A stretch of 21,434 nucleotides of DNA from an uncultured Oscillospiraceae bacterium. GTDB taxonomy: Bacteria > Bacillota > Clostridia > Oscillospirales > Acutalibacteraceae. Shown here piece by piece: positions 7,021 through 14,159 of the stretch (positions are counted from its first letter, which is position 1; every line of letters starts with the position of its first letter). The translations under genes and the position numbers were made by a program. The notes below the pieces were generated by a model that was given only the letters and a program-made list of their open reading frames with translations, was not told the DNA's origin and did not search any database. Location of the stretch: positions 1 to 21,434 of the forward strand of contig CATWUX010000025.1 in assembly GCA_958354085.1 (NCBI GenBank), written 5' to 3'.

Positions 7021-7521
7021 TTATGTGTGCAGTCCGAACATATGGCGGCACAGGGCGGTGCCGGAGGGTGTCTTGAACACGCGTTCGCATCCTTGTTGAA
7101 TGGCTGAGTCGGTCAGGCCGTCCTCGTACGCATTGACCAAAAAATCGGCTTCCAACAGGATCTGCCAATCCGCTGCGTCAACGCCGGTATAGGTGTGATG
7201 ATGAGCGATCAGGAAGCAAACGCGTTCCGCGATTTCCGCCGGAATACCGGCTTTCTCCAAGAGCGGCCGGGCGATCGCGGGTCCTTCCCGTTCCTGAAGC
7301 TTGCCGCCGCACTGCCCGTATTGTTGTTCGCAGGCGTGGATCCCGATATCGTGCGTCAGAGCCGCGATCTCCAATATTTCCTGCGTCGCGTTGTCCAGCT
7401 GTTCCTCGCGGCCGATCAGAGCGGCATAGGCGTGTACTTTTGTAAAGTGCTGAATACGTTTGGGGTCTCCCGCATACAGCAAAATCATGGCGCGCATCAC
7501 GCGATGGATTCTTTCTGTCAT
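7021..7521 (-). CDS. HD-domain phosphohydrolase-like protein
   Basis: A 166-residue protein carrying the metal-binding HD signature: H30 (in KVHAYA), H57-D58 (in LTHDIG), a histidine run H107-H109 (in IAHHHT) and D126. HD proteins are metal-dependent phosphohydrolases acting on nucleotides or nucleotide second messengers; this one resembles the short, single-domain type whose substrate is usually not known. No membrane segment or extra domain is seen. It has its own promoter overlapping the hairpin shared with the ABC permease gene, and its own terminator, so it is monocistronic. The start at 7521 has AAAAGGAG about 8 nt upstream. Confidence 0.85.
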   Translation of the reverse strand: MTERIHRVMRAMILLYAGDPKRIQHFTKVHAYAALIGREEQLDNATQEILEIAALTHDIGIHACEQQYGQCGGKLQEREGPAIARPLLEKAGIPAEIAERVCFLIAHHHTYTGVDAADWQILLEADFLVNAYEDGLTDSAIQQGCERVFKTPSGTALCRHMFGLHT

Positions 7522-7565
7522 CGGCTTACTCCTTTTCTGCCACTCTTGGCTTATCGACTATACAA

Positions 7566-7594
7566 AGCATAACACAAGTCCCGCTGAAAAGCAA
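7566..7594 (-). promoter_or_regulatory. Promoter of the HD-domain gene
   Basis: On the minus strand TTGCTT (7594-7589), a 17-bp spacer and TATGCT (7571-7566). The -35 lies inside the hairpin that ends the ABC permease transcript. Confidence 0.45.
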
Positions 7595-7606
7595 TTTCAG
7601 CGGGAC
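7578..7606. terminator. Terminator after the ABC exporter operon
   Basis: Perfect 12-bp stem GTCCCGCTGAAA (7578-7589) with its complement (7595-7606), 5-nt loop, 8 bp from the permease stop codon. On the plus strand it is followed by CGATTTTTTT; on the minus strand by TTGTGTT. It probably ends the leftward ABC transcript. Confidence 0.75.
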
Positions 7607-7614
7607 CGATTTTT

Positions 7615-10600
7615 TTATTCGCCGGCTTTCATGGATTCTACCATGTCGATACGGCACATTTTTCGATACATGACCAGGTTTACCAGCAACGAGAAAAGCA
7701 TGGTCAGCGCCGCGGACAGCACAAAGCTCATGACGTGGATATCGCGTCCGAACATGACCATATCCACTTCGGCGGTTTTGACGACAAAGGCGTGGAGAAA
7801 GACGCCGACCACCAGCCCCACGGCGCTGCCGATCAAGGTCAGAACCGCCGTTTCACGGTAAATATAGGCGGATACCTCCCGATCGTAAAAGCCGAGCACT
7901 TTAATGGTGGCCAGCTCCTTTTGCCGCTCGGTGATATTGATGTTGGTCAGATTATACAGTACCACAAATGCCAGAAGGCCGGCGGAAACAATCAGTACGA
8001 TGATTATATAGTCGATGTTGTGGACCATATCTGCGAACGATTCCTGAACATCCGCGGTGAATTGCACGGCTGCCACGTCTTCTTGTGTCAGCAGCTGGGC
8101 GGACAGCGCGTTGCGGGCGGAGGAGGAAGAATCGGTCGCTTTGGCCAGCAATGTCTGATAGGCGGGCGCTTTGCCGAATTGCTGCTCGTATAGCTGCGGC
8201 GCGATGTAGACAAAGCTCTGTGCGTAGTTTTCGGCGATGCCGCCCACGGTGAAGGTGGCGGCCGCATCGTCTGCATTGCGGACCGTGACCTTGGAGCCGA
8301 CCTTGACGCCCAGTGTTTCCGCCAGCTTTTCGGTCAGGATCACGGTATCCTGTTCAAAAGTCAGCGGCTTGCCGCTCCGGCGTTCCCGCAGTACAATGAA
8401 ATCGGTCAGCCGCTGCGGTTCTTGAGGAACATACAGATAGGCCTCTTTTTCGACGTCACCGACCGTCAGCTTACCGGATTCCGCGTGCATGGTCAGAAAG
8501 CCCTCAATACGGGAGGTATCGTTCAGGATGTTTTTCAGATCGGTATTCTGATCCAACGCGTCGTCGCTTTTGAGCGCGATCGTGGTGTTGTATTGATACA
8601 GTTCGCCGAACTGCTTGCCCACAATTTCGCTGATGGAATCCCGCAGGCCGAAACCGGTAACCAGCAGACCCGTGCAGCCCGCAATGCCGATCACGGTCAT
8701 AAAGAACCGCTTTTTGTAGCGAATCAGGTTGCGTGCCGTCACCTTATGCGTAAATTTCATACGCGACCACAGCGGCGTGATCCGTTCCAGAAAAACACGC
8801 TTGCCCGCCTTCGGCGCCCGCGGACGCATCAGCCGTGCGGGACATTCCTTGAGCGAATTGACGCATGCGAAGATCGTAACCATCAGGATACAGACAACGG
8901 CTGTCAGCGAAGACACCAGCGCCAAGCCCCAATTGAAAGGTGTCAGCAGCGGCGGCAGCGTATACATGATATCGTAGGCGCGCCAGATGACGGTGGGGAA
9001 AACCTTCAGCCCGATCAGCAGCCCGAACACGCTGCCGGTGATCGTAGCGGTTCCGGCGTAGATCAGATACTTCAGCGCGATTTTTCCCTTGCCGTAACCG
9101 AGCGCTTTCAGGGTGCCGATCTGCGTGCGTTCCTCCTCCACCATGCGCGTCATGGTGGTCAGGGCGACCAGTGCGGCCACCAGAAAGAAGAAAATCGGGA
9201 AAACGGTGGCGATGGCTTCCACCTTTTGGGCGTTGCCGGCAAAGCTGGCATATCCGGCGTTGTTCATGCGGTCAAACACGTACCAGACCGGCGGTTCTAT
9301 CGTGTCCAGCTCCGCTGCCGCTTTATCCAGCTCGTCCTGCGCTTTGCCCAGTTCCTCATCGGCTTCTTTTCGCCCGTCGGCGTATTCTTTCTCGCCCTGT
9401 TCCAGCTCCGCCTGGCCGGCTTCCAGCTCTTCCCACCCGCTGTCCAGCTGTGCGCGGGATTCCGCCAACGTTTTCTCCGCAGCCGCAAATTCGGCTTCCG
9501 CCTGCTTTTTGCCGGCCTCCAGCTGGGTGCGGGCGAGGGTCAGCTCGTTTTCTTTTTCCTGCAGAGTGGCTTCCTGCGTTTCGTATTCGGAAAGCCCGAT
9601 CTCATAGCCGGCCTGCAGCATGGCCAACTCTTGGGTTTTGGCTTCCGCTTCTTCGGTTTTCCCGTCCGCAATCAGCTGCTGCAGCTCGGCCTTTCCGTCG
9701 GCCAGCTGCTTTTCCAATTCCTGCAGTTGTGCCTTGCCTTCGCTCAGCTGTGCTTTGCCGTCCAGCAGCGCCAGCTCGCCTTCCTGCAGCTGCTTTTCCT
9801 TGAGGGCGATCTCGGTCTCAAAGGCGGCTTTCTTGTCGGCCAGCTCTTTTTTGCCGTCCGCCAGTTTTTTCTCGCCGTCCTCCAGCTCACGCTGGGCATC
9901 GGTCACTTTTTGGCGCGCCTCGGTCAGCTCTGCCAGCACGTCTGCCAGCGTTTGCTCGGTCTCGGCGCGCTTATCCTCCAGTTCCTGCCTGCCCTCTGCC
10001 AGCGCATCGGCGGCTTCTTCCCGCACCTCTTCCAGCCGGATCTGCTCGCGGACGTCGCCAAGCGCCTCTAAGGCGTCGATAACCGGCTGAATATGTTCTT
10101 CATAGGGTGCCAACATGGACGTCAGGGGCTTGGCGCCGTCCACGGTGACGAACACATTGGCATAAGCCTCCATCGTGAAATCGCTTTCGGCCAGATAGGC
10201 CATCATGCCCACGCTGCCGCTGCCGACATCCGTGGATTCCCGTTCGATCGAGATGTAATACGCGCTGCGGACGATGCCGACCACCGTGAAGGTGTCGGTC
10301 GCGAAGGTGTCGCTTTGGTCGCCGTCCTCCGGCAGCAGGCACAGCTCATCACCGACGTGTACGGGAGAATCGCCCCACGGGCTTTCCTGCACCACACATT
10401 CGCCGGGCTGTTCCGGCAGACGGCCGTCCACGACCGCCAGCTGGTTCTGATAATTCGGATCATCCGTTTCCCGTCCCTGCGGCAGGCTGTGAAAGCGGGT
10501 GACAATGGTATCCTCGCCCGCGGTGCGCACCTGTGTGTCCGCCTGATAAGCGGGCATGACGCCGACGACGCCGGAGATTTGGCGAATATCGCGCACGTCA

Positions 10601-10830
10601 TCCTCGGTCAGTCCCATGGTGGAGACCACACGGATGTCCATAAAATTGGTGTCGTCAAAATACGCGTCCGCTGACAGGCGCATATCCGGGGTTGTCGCCA
10701 TCAGCCCTGCCAAAAAGCCGACACCCAGCGCAACGATCGCGAAAATAGCGAAAAAGCGGCTCAGACTGTGCCGGATTTCGCGGAATATTACCTTGCGGTA
10801 GGTAGAATGCGTTCGATGTAATGGTTTCAA
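7615..10830 (-). CDS. ABC exporter permease, FtsX/MacB type, with long coiled-coil ectodomain
   Basis: A 1071-residue permease with two FtsX-type modules. TM1 is at about 26-45 and a large extracytoplasmic domain follows (about 50-535). Its middle (about 257-507) is a long heptad-rich coiled coil of Glu, Lys, Gln, Ala and Leu. TM2-4 lie at about 540-660, TM5 at about 713-733, a second ectodomain at about 735-940, and TM6-8 at about 945-1065. Partnered with the ATPase encoded just upstream, it forms a MacB-like (type VII) mechanotransmission exporter complex. Such systems move lipids, peptides or antibiotics or act on the envelope; the substrate cannot be told. The predicted start is TTG 10830, about 12 nt after GAAAGG. 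The ATPase gene ends 66 bp upstream. Confidence 0.9.
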   Translation of the reverse strand: MKPLHRTHSTYRKVIFREIRHSLSRFFAIFAIVALGVGFLAGLMATTPDMRLSADAYFDDTNFMDIRVVSTMGLTEDDVRDIRQISGVVGVMPAYQADTQVRTAGEDTIVTRFHSLPQGRETDDPNYQNQLAVVDGRLPEQPGECVVQESPWGDSPVHVGDELCLLPEDGDQSDTFATDTFTVVGIVRSAYYISIERESTDVGSGSVGMMAYLAESDFTMEAYANVFVTVDGAKPLTSMLAPYEEHIQPVIDALEALGDVREQIRLEEVREEAADALAEGRQELEDKRAETEQTLADVLAELTEARQKVTDAQRELEDGEKKLADGKKELADKKAAFETEIALKEKQLQEGELALLDGKAQLSEGKAQLQELEKQLADGKAELQQLIADGKTEEAEAKTQELAMLQAGYEIGLSEYETQEATLQEKENELTLARTQLEAGKKQAEAEFAAAEKTLAESRAQLDSGWEELEAGQAELEQGEKEYADGRKEADEELGKAQDELDKAAAELDTIEPPVWYVFDRMNNAGYASFAGNAQKVEAIATVFPIFFFLVAALVALTTMTRMVEEERTQIGTLKALGYGKGKIALKYLIYAGTATITGSVFGLLIGLKVFPTVIWRAYDIMYTLPPLLTPFNWGLALVSSLTAVVCILMVTIFACVNSLKECPARLMRPRAPKAGKRVFLERITPLWSRMKFTHKVTARNLIRYKKRFFMTVIGIAGCTGLLVTGFGLRDSISEIVGKQFGELYQYNTTIALKSDDALDQNTDLKNILNDTSRIEGFLTMHAESGKLTVGDVEKEAYLYVPQEPQRLTDFIVLRERRSGKPLTFEQDTVILTEKLAETLGVKVGSKVTVRNADDAAATFTVGGIAENYAQSFVYIAPQLYEQQFGKAPAYQTLLAKATDSSSSARNALSAQLLTQEDVAAVQFTADVQESFADMVHNIDYIIIVLIVSAGLLAFVVLYNLTNINITERQKELATIKVLGFYDREVSAYIYRETAVLTLIGSAVGLVVGVFLHAFVVKTAEVDMVMFGRDIHVMSFVLSAALTMLFSLLVNLVMYRKMCRIDMVESMKAGE

Positions 10831-10896
10831 ACCAAAGCCACGCCTTTCGATTGAGATTGAAAGATGCCGGGAGAAAGCGGGTAAAAGGTACAGCCG

Positions 10897-11601
10897 TCAC
10901 CACTCGATCTCTTCCACGGGTGTGGGGGTCGGATTGACATAAGAGGAAACAACCGTGCCGCTGTTGATACGGATGACGCGATCGGCCATCGCCGTCAGTG
11001 CCTGATTATGGGTGATGACGATCACCGTGCGTCCGGTGTTGCGGCAGGTATCCTGCAGCAGCTTCAGGATGGTTTTGCCGGTTTTGTAATCCAGCGCGCC
11101 GGTCGGTTCATCACAAAGCAGAATTTTCGGATTTTTCGCCAGAGCGCGGGCAATGGATACCCGCTGCTGCTCGCCGCCGGAAAGCTGTGCCGGAAAATTG
11201 TGAAGCCGGTGCGACAGCCCGACATGCGCCAGAGTCTCCGCCGCGTCCAGCGGGTCACGGCAGATCTCTGCCGCCAGCTCCACGTTTTCCAGCGCCGTCA
11301 GGTTTTGCACCAGATTGTAAAACTGGAACACAAAGCCGACGTCGTGGCGGCGGTATTCGGTCAATTGCCGTGCGTTATAGCCGCTGATGAGGTTGCCGTC
11401 CAGCGAGATCCTGCCCTCGTCGCAGGTATCCATGCCGCCCAGCATATTCAGCACGGTGGTCTTGCCCGCGCCGCTGGGACCGACAATGATAGCGAACTCC
11501 CCTTTTTCAATGGTGAAGCTCACGTGGTCGGCAGCGGCAATGCGCTGCTCGCCCATTTGGTAGTATTTGCATACATCCTGAAAACAGACAAAACTTTCCA
11601 T
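10897..11601 (-). CDS. ABC transporter ATP-binding protein (MacB/LolD type)
   Basis: Cytosolic ATPase that powers the adjacent FtsX-type permease. Its motifs are complete: Walker A GPSGAGKT (about residues 41-48), Q-loop in FVFQFYNL, signature LSGGEQQRV (about 140-148), Walker B ILLCDEP (about 160-166) with the family-typical TGALD after it, and the switch histidine in VITHN. The 234-residue length is normal. ATG 11601 is chosen for the GGAG placed 6 nt upstream; an in-frame ATG at 11613 would add four residues. The gene precedes the permease in a two-gene operon. A weak promoter candidate (TATACT on the minus strand at 11641-11636) lies upstream. No sensor kinase or regulator gene adjoins it. 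Confidence 0.96.
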   Translation of the reverse strand: MESFVCFQDVCKYYQMGEQRIAAADHVSFTIEKGEFAIIVGPSGAGKTTVLNMLGGMDTCDEGRISLDGNLISGYNARQLTEYRRHDVGFVFQFYNLVQNLTALENVELAAEICRDPLDAAETLAHVGLSHRLHNFPAQLSGGEQQRVSIARALAKNPKILLCDEPTGALDYKTGKTILKLLQDTCRNTGRTVIVITHNQALTAMADRVIRINSGTVVSSYVNPTPTPVEEIEW

Positions 11602-11748
11602 ACACTTCTCCATACTCTCTTAATTATTCCTTATCAGTATACCGAAAATATAAAAACAAATTGTGACGGAAAAGCAAAAAAATTCTTTATTTATATATAT
11701 TTCGCCCTGCTTGCAGAAGAAATATTCCGAAAAAACAGACAGCGGGCA

Positions 11749-11778
11749 TTGTCGAAAGGGTTCCGAATGTGGTATAAT
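11749..11778 (+). promoter_or_regulatory. Rightward SigA-type promoter
   Basis: TTGTCG (11749-11754), an 18-bp spacer and TATAAT (11773-11778). An ATG at 11787 would be nearly leaderless, so the transcript more likely serves the gene at 12039 or a decayed gene between them. Confidence 0.55.
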
Positions 11779-11786
11779 AAATATAT

Positions 11787-11971
11787 ATGAATTCAGTCGG
11801 GGAAGAAGGCCGTTTTTGTGCAGAACAATTGGACTCCTTGGACGATTGCGGCCGCTTCCGCGTTCCTTTGTCTCCGGAAATACCTGAAGAGGATATTTCT
11901 CCAATGGCATGGAAGTTCGTTTTTATCTGGACGGGAATGATAAAATTATCAGTTTTTATCCTGTGTATTAG
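11787..11971 (+). pseudogene. Possible frameshifted small-gene remnant
   Basis: From ATG 11787 one frame reads a charged, protein-like segment up to about codon 41 (ending PEEDISPMA). There the neighbouring frame takes over with MEVRFYLDGNDKIISFYPVY and a stop at 11969-11971, while the first frame becomes hydrophobic and ends at 11993. A single-base indel near 11905 would join the two. The family is unknown and this is a weak call: the frames may not be coding at all. Confidence 0.25.
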
Positions 11972-12038
11972 GAGCATCTATTGTAATAAATAAACACAAT
12001 ATTAAATCGTTACAATTGTTATCAAAAGGAGAAATAGT

Positions 12039-12458
12039 ATGGAATATCGTCATGATGTCAGCGAACCGCCTTGCTTGATTGATTGTTCGGATTATTATAG
12101 CTTTTCGGCCAAGCGGGAGGAATTCGAAACGCTGGGAGATTTCGGCTATGCCTGTGTGTTTCAGGAATATCAGCAAAACGTCAATTTGCTGAAGAAATCC
12201 GCCGAGAAGCACGGGTTTTCTCTGAAAATCCCGTCATGGGAAACCTACCGGGAACCGTTTGGAGAACAACCGATTTCCGCACACACCTTTTGGGAAAAAT
12301 TACGGTTTTATTTTGAGGATTATTTGCGAAAAATTCCCGACATCCCGGAGAAAAGTATTCAGGCGGCTATGATTATGCAGGAGGAATGGAACTCGGTGCT
12401 GGTGGTGGCACAGCTCGCAGATGCATATGTGGGCTACTGGTGGTTTACGGATGTGTGA
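12039..12458 (+). CDS. Hypothetical protein, 139 residues
   Basis: I do not recognise a family. The product is soluble, rich in aromatic and acidic residues (many Tyr, Phe, Trp and Glu), with no signal peptide and no clear transmembrane helix; the C-terminus ends in a GYWWF cluster. The start at 12039 has a strong ribosome binding site (AAAGGAG about 8 nt upstream). Its lower GC content than neighbouring genes, the AT-rich promoter region and the position between unrelated genes suggest an accessory gene, possibly acquired by transfer. A terminator at 12506-12532 closes it. Confidence 0.7.
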   Translation: MEYRHDVSEPPCLIDCSDYYSFSAKREEFETLGDFGYACVFQEYQQNVNLLKKSAEKHGFSLKIPSWETYREPFGEQPISAHTFWEKLRFYFEDYLRKIPDIPEKSIQAAMIMQEEWNSVLVVAQLADAYVGYWWFTDV

Positions 12459-12505
12459 CACAGGTGCGGACGATATTTTCATGCAAGAGAAATGCTGCCG
12501 AGCAG

Positions 12506-12532
12506 CCTTAAGAATTGTTTAAGGATTTTTTT
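12506..12532 (+). terminator. Terminator of the 139-residue hypothetical gene
   Basis: CCTTAA (12506-12511) pairs with TTAAGG (12519-12524), then ATTTTTTT. A second small hairpin, GCTGC/GCAGC (12494-12506), adjoins it. Confidence 0.7.
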
Positions 12533-12544
12533 GCACGAAATATA

Positions 12545-12572
12545 TCGACAAATCAGCCAAACTTGCTATACT
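12545..12572 (+). promoter_or_regulatory. Promoter of the GT2 glycosyltransferase gene
   Basis: TCGACA (12545-12550), a 16-bp spacer and an extended -10, TGC followed by TATACT (12567-12572). Confidence 0.5.
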
Positions 12573-12627
12573 AAAGATAGCCGAATGGGATGTCTGCCGA
12601 CAGCGGCAGGTGGAAAGGGTGGTCCGG

Positions 12628-13878
12628 ATGTCTCTTGTGGTCGAAATTTTACGTTGGTCGGCGATGATCCTCACGGTAGCGGTAACGCCGCTGTTGTTGT
12701 GGCAGACCGTTGTCGGCATTATGGGGCTGCTGCCCATGAAAAAGCGGAAAAAGGTTGAAAATAAGGTTTACCGGTTCGCCGTCGTCATTTGTGCGCGGCA
12801 TGAGCAGGCGGTGATCGGCAATCTGATCGACAGCCTGCATGCGCAAAACTACCCGCGCGAGGCGTTTACGGTGTTTGTGATCGCGGACAATTGTACACAG
12901 GATGATACCGCCGGAGAGGCGCGCCGGCACGGAGCGGTCGTCTATGAACGCTTCAACACGGAAAAAGTCGGTAAGGGTTATGCGCTGCGCTGGGCGCTCG
13001 ATCGGATCCAAACGGATTATCCGGACGCTTTTGACGCGGTCGCGATTTTTGACGCCGACAATCTCGCAGCGCCGGATTTCCTTGCCCGCACCAACGATGG
13101 ATTGTGCAGCGGCGCGGATGTGACCAAAGGCTATCGCGACTGCAAAAACCCGTATGATACATGGGTGAGCGAGGCATACGCCATTTATTGGATGATGCTC
13201 ATGCGGTTTTTCCACCGCGCGCGCTACAATTGCGGTATGTCCTGTCAGGTGGACGGCACCGGTTTTGCGTTCAAGCTGTCCGCAATCGCCCAGACCGGCT
13301 GGGACACCCATACGTTGACCGAGGACTGTGAATTTTCGATTCAGCAGGTGTGTGCCGGACGGACGATCATCCCAGTGTACGATGCGGTTTTTTATGACGA
13401 GCAGCCGGTTGGCTGGGGGATGTCTCTGCGCCAGCGGTATCGCTGGGTGGTGGGCGCGGCGCAGTGCAACCGCGATTATTTGCCCACGCTGTTCCGTTCG
13501 CTGAAAATCCGCAGCTGGTCGGTCGTGGATATGACGATTTATATGCTGTGCATCCCGGCGATCGCGCTGATGCTGCTGGGCAGCGCGCTGGGGCTGTTGG
13601 CGCTGCTGCTCAACCCCGGCACGGTGTTTATGGCGGTGCTGGGGCTGTGCGGTTCCGCCTTGTGGTGCTGGGTATCCATGTCCGCAATGGCTCTGCTGCT
13701 GGTGCTGCTGGAGAAAAAATCGGTTAGAAAGCTGTGGAAGGGTATCCTGCTTTATCCGGTTTTTTTGCTGCCGATGGCGTATATGACAGCGGCGGCATGG
13801 ATTCATCCCAAAGCCGAGTGGAAACCGATTGCCCATACCCGTTCGGAGAGTATTCATGACATGGTGAAATCCGGTTGA
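12628..13878 (+). CDS. Membrane-bound family 2 glycosyltransferase (BcsA/poly-GlcNAc synthase-like)
   Basis: A 416-residue processive-type GT2 enzyme. Such enzymes transfer sugars from nucleotide-sugar donors on the cytosolic face and often help make exopolysaccharide or glycolipid; the actual donor and product are not deducible. A hydrophobic N-terminal segment (about 10-36) is followed by the GT-A domain with VVICARHEQ (about 52-60), D-x-D in FDADN (D141-D143), TEDCE (231-235, catalytic base region) and the QRYRW motif (269-273). Two to three C-terminal membrane helices follow (about 298-395). ATG 12628 has GGAAAGGG 8 nt upstream, which is preferred over in-frame GTG codons at 12610 and 12619. 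It appears monocistronic, with no acyltransferase or export partner next to it. Confidence 0.93.
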   Translation: MSLVVEILRWSAMILTVAVTPLLLWQTVVGIMGLLPMKKRKKVENKVYRFAVVICARHEQAVIGNLIDSLHAQNYPREAFTVFVIADNCTQDDTAGEARRHGAVVYERFNTEKVGKGYALRWALDRIQTDYPDAFDAVAIFDADNLAAPDFLARTNDGLCSGADVTKGYRDCKNPYDTWVSEAYAIYWMMLMRFFHRARYNCGMSCQVDGTGFAFKLSAIAQTGWDTHTLTEDCEFSIQQVCAGRTIIPVYDAVFYDEQPVGWGMSLRQRYRWVVGAAQCNRDYLPTLFRSLKIRSWSVVDMTIYMLCIPAIALMLLGSALGLLALLLNPGTVFMAVLGLCGSALWCWVSMSAMALLLVLLEKKSVRKLWKGILLYPVFLLPMAYMTAAAWIHPKAEWKPIAHTRSESIHDMVKSG

Positions 13879-13915
13879 ATCCGGGCCAAAATTTTTCCTT
13901 TTTCGCGTGGAAGTC

Positions 13916-13945
13916 TTGACAATAAAGACGGTTTTATGCTATAGT
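13916..13945 (+). promoter_or_regulatory. Promoter of the tRNA-Thr gene
   Basis: Perfect TTGACA (13916-13921), an 18-bp spacer and TATAGT (13940-13945) with extended TGC before it. Transcription would begin near 13952, giving a leader of about 78 nt before the mature tRNA. Confidence 0.8.
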
Positions 13946-13963
13946 AGCATTTGTTCTGAGGAA

Positions 13964-14029
13964 TCGCTGGTGTAGCGCAGCCGTGTAGAAGTGTTCTACC
14001 GTCTATCGTTGCACCCGCAAGCTTCGTTC
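13964..14029 (+). repeat. Leader with partial copy of the tRNA-Thr 5' end
   Basis: The leader begins with TCGCTGGTGTAGC (13964-13976), identical to the 13 bases that open the tRNA gene (14028-14040), then continues one mismatch later with CAGC. The remainder forms a GTAGAA/TTCTAC hairpin (13984-13998) unlike any tRNA arm. It is a truncated tRNA-like duplicate, not a second functional tRNA. Confidence 0.6.
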
Positions 14030-14105
14030 GCTGGTGTAGCTCAGCTGGTAGAGCAGCTGATTTGTAATCAGCAGGTCGGGGGTTCGAATCCGTCCACCAG
14101 CTCCA
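14030..14105 (+). tRNA. tRNA-Thr (anticodon UGU)
   Basis: Complete 76-nt cloverleaf with encoded CCA. The acceptor stem GCTGGTG (14030-14036) pairs with CACCAGC (14095-14101), discriminator T. The D arm is GCTC/GAGC, the anticodon stem GCTGA/TCAGC (14056-14060 with 14068-14072) and the anticodon TGT is at 14063-14065. The T arm is GGGGG-TTCGAAT-CCGTC with a G-G mismatch in the middle pair. Its 3' 48 bases (from the anticodon stem onward) are the left attachment repeat of an integrated element. The gene stays intact because the element brings in an identical 3' half. Its terminator (14118-14158) lies inside the element. Confidence 0.97.
14058..14105. repeat. attL: left 48-bp direct repeat of the tRNA-Thr integrated element
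   Basis: 48 bp identical to 17138-17185, running from the anticodon stem to the CCA end of tRNA-Thr. Identity stops abruptly at both ends (C before and A after here; A before and C after at the right copy). This is the classic layout of tyrosine-recombinase integration into a tRNA 3' end. Confidence 0.95.
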
Positions 14106-14117
14106 AAAAGTAGAAGA

Positions 14118-14158
14118 AACGCCGCAGGCCTTGTCATGCAAGGCATTGCGGCGTTTTT
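14118..14158 (+). terminator. Element-borne terminator just inside attL
   Basis: AACGCCGCA (14118-14126) pairs with TGCGGCGTT (14147-14155). The inner GCCTTG/CAAGGC pairing closes a TCATG loop, and a T-run follows (14154-14158). It ends tRNA-Thr transcription before it can run antisense into the integrase gene. Confidence 0.85.
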
Positions 14159-14159
14159 G

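Larger units (their letters stand above)
11614..12038. other. AT-rich intergenic region with promoters and possible gene remnant
   Basis: Between the leftward ABC operon and the rightward unknown gene. It is markedly more AT-rich than its surroundings. It contains a strong rightward promoter (11749-11778) followed immediately by an ATG at 11787 whose frame runs 68 codons without a visible ribosome binding site. A second frame within it encodes a protein-like tail (11909-11971). No RNA gene is recognised. Confidence 0.5.

Noticed and set aside
8422..10071. A 549-codon plus-strand open frame opposite the ABC permease
   Set aside because: Phe/Leu/Gln-rich repeats are the antisense image of the Glu/Lys/Leu coiled coil. 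No ribosome binding site or domain is present.
12649..13857. A 402-codon minus-strand open frame opposite the glycosyltransferase
   Set aside because: The sense strand encodes a complete GT2 enzyme with all motifs; the antisense product has none.
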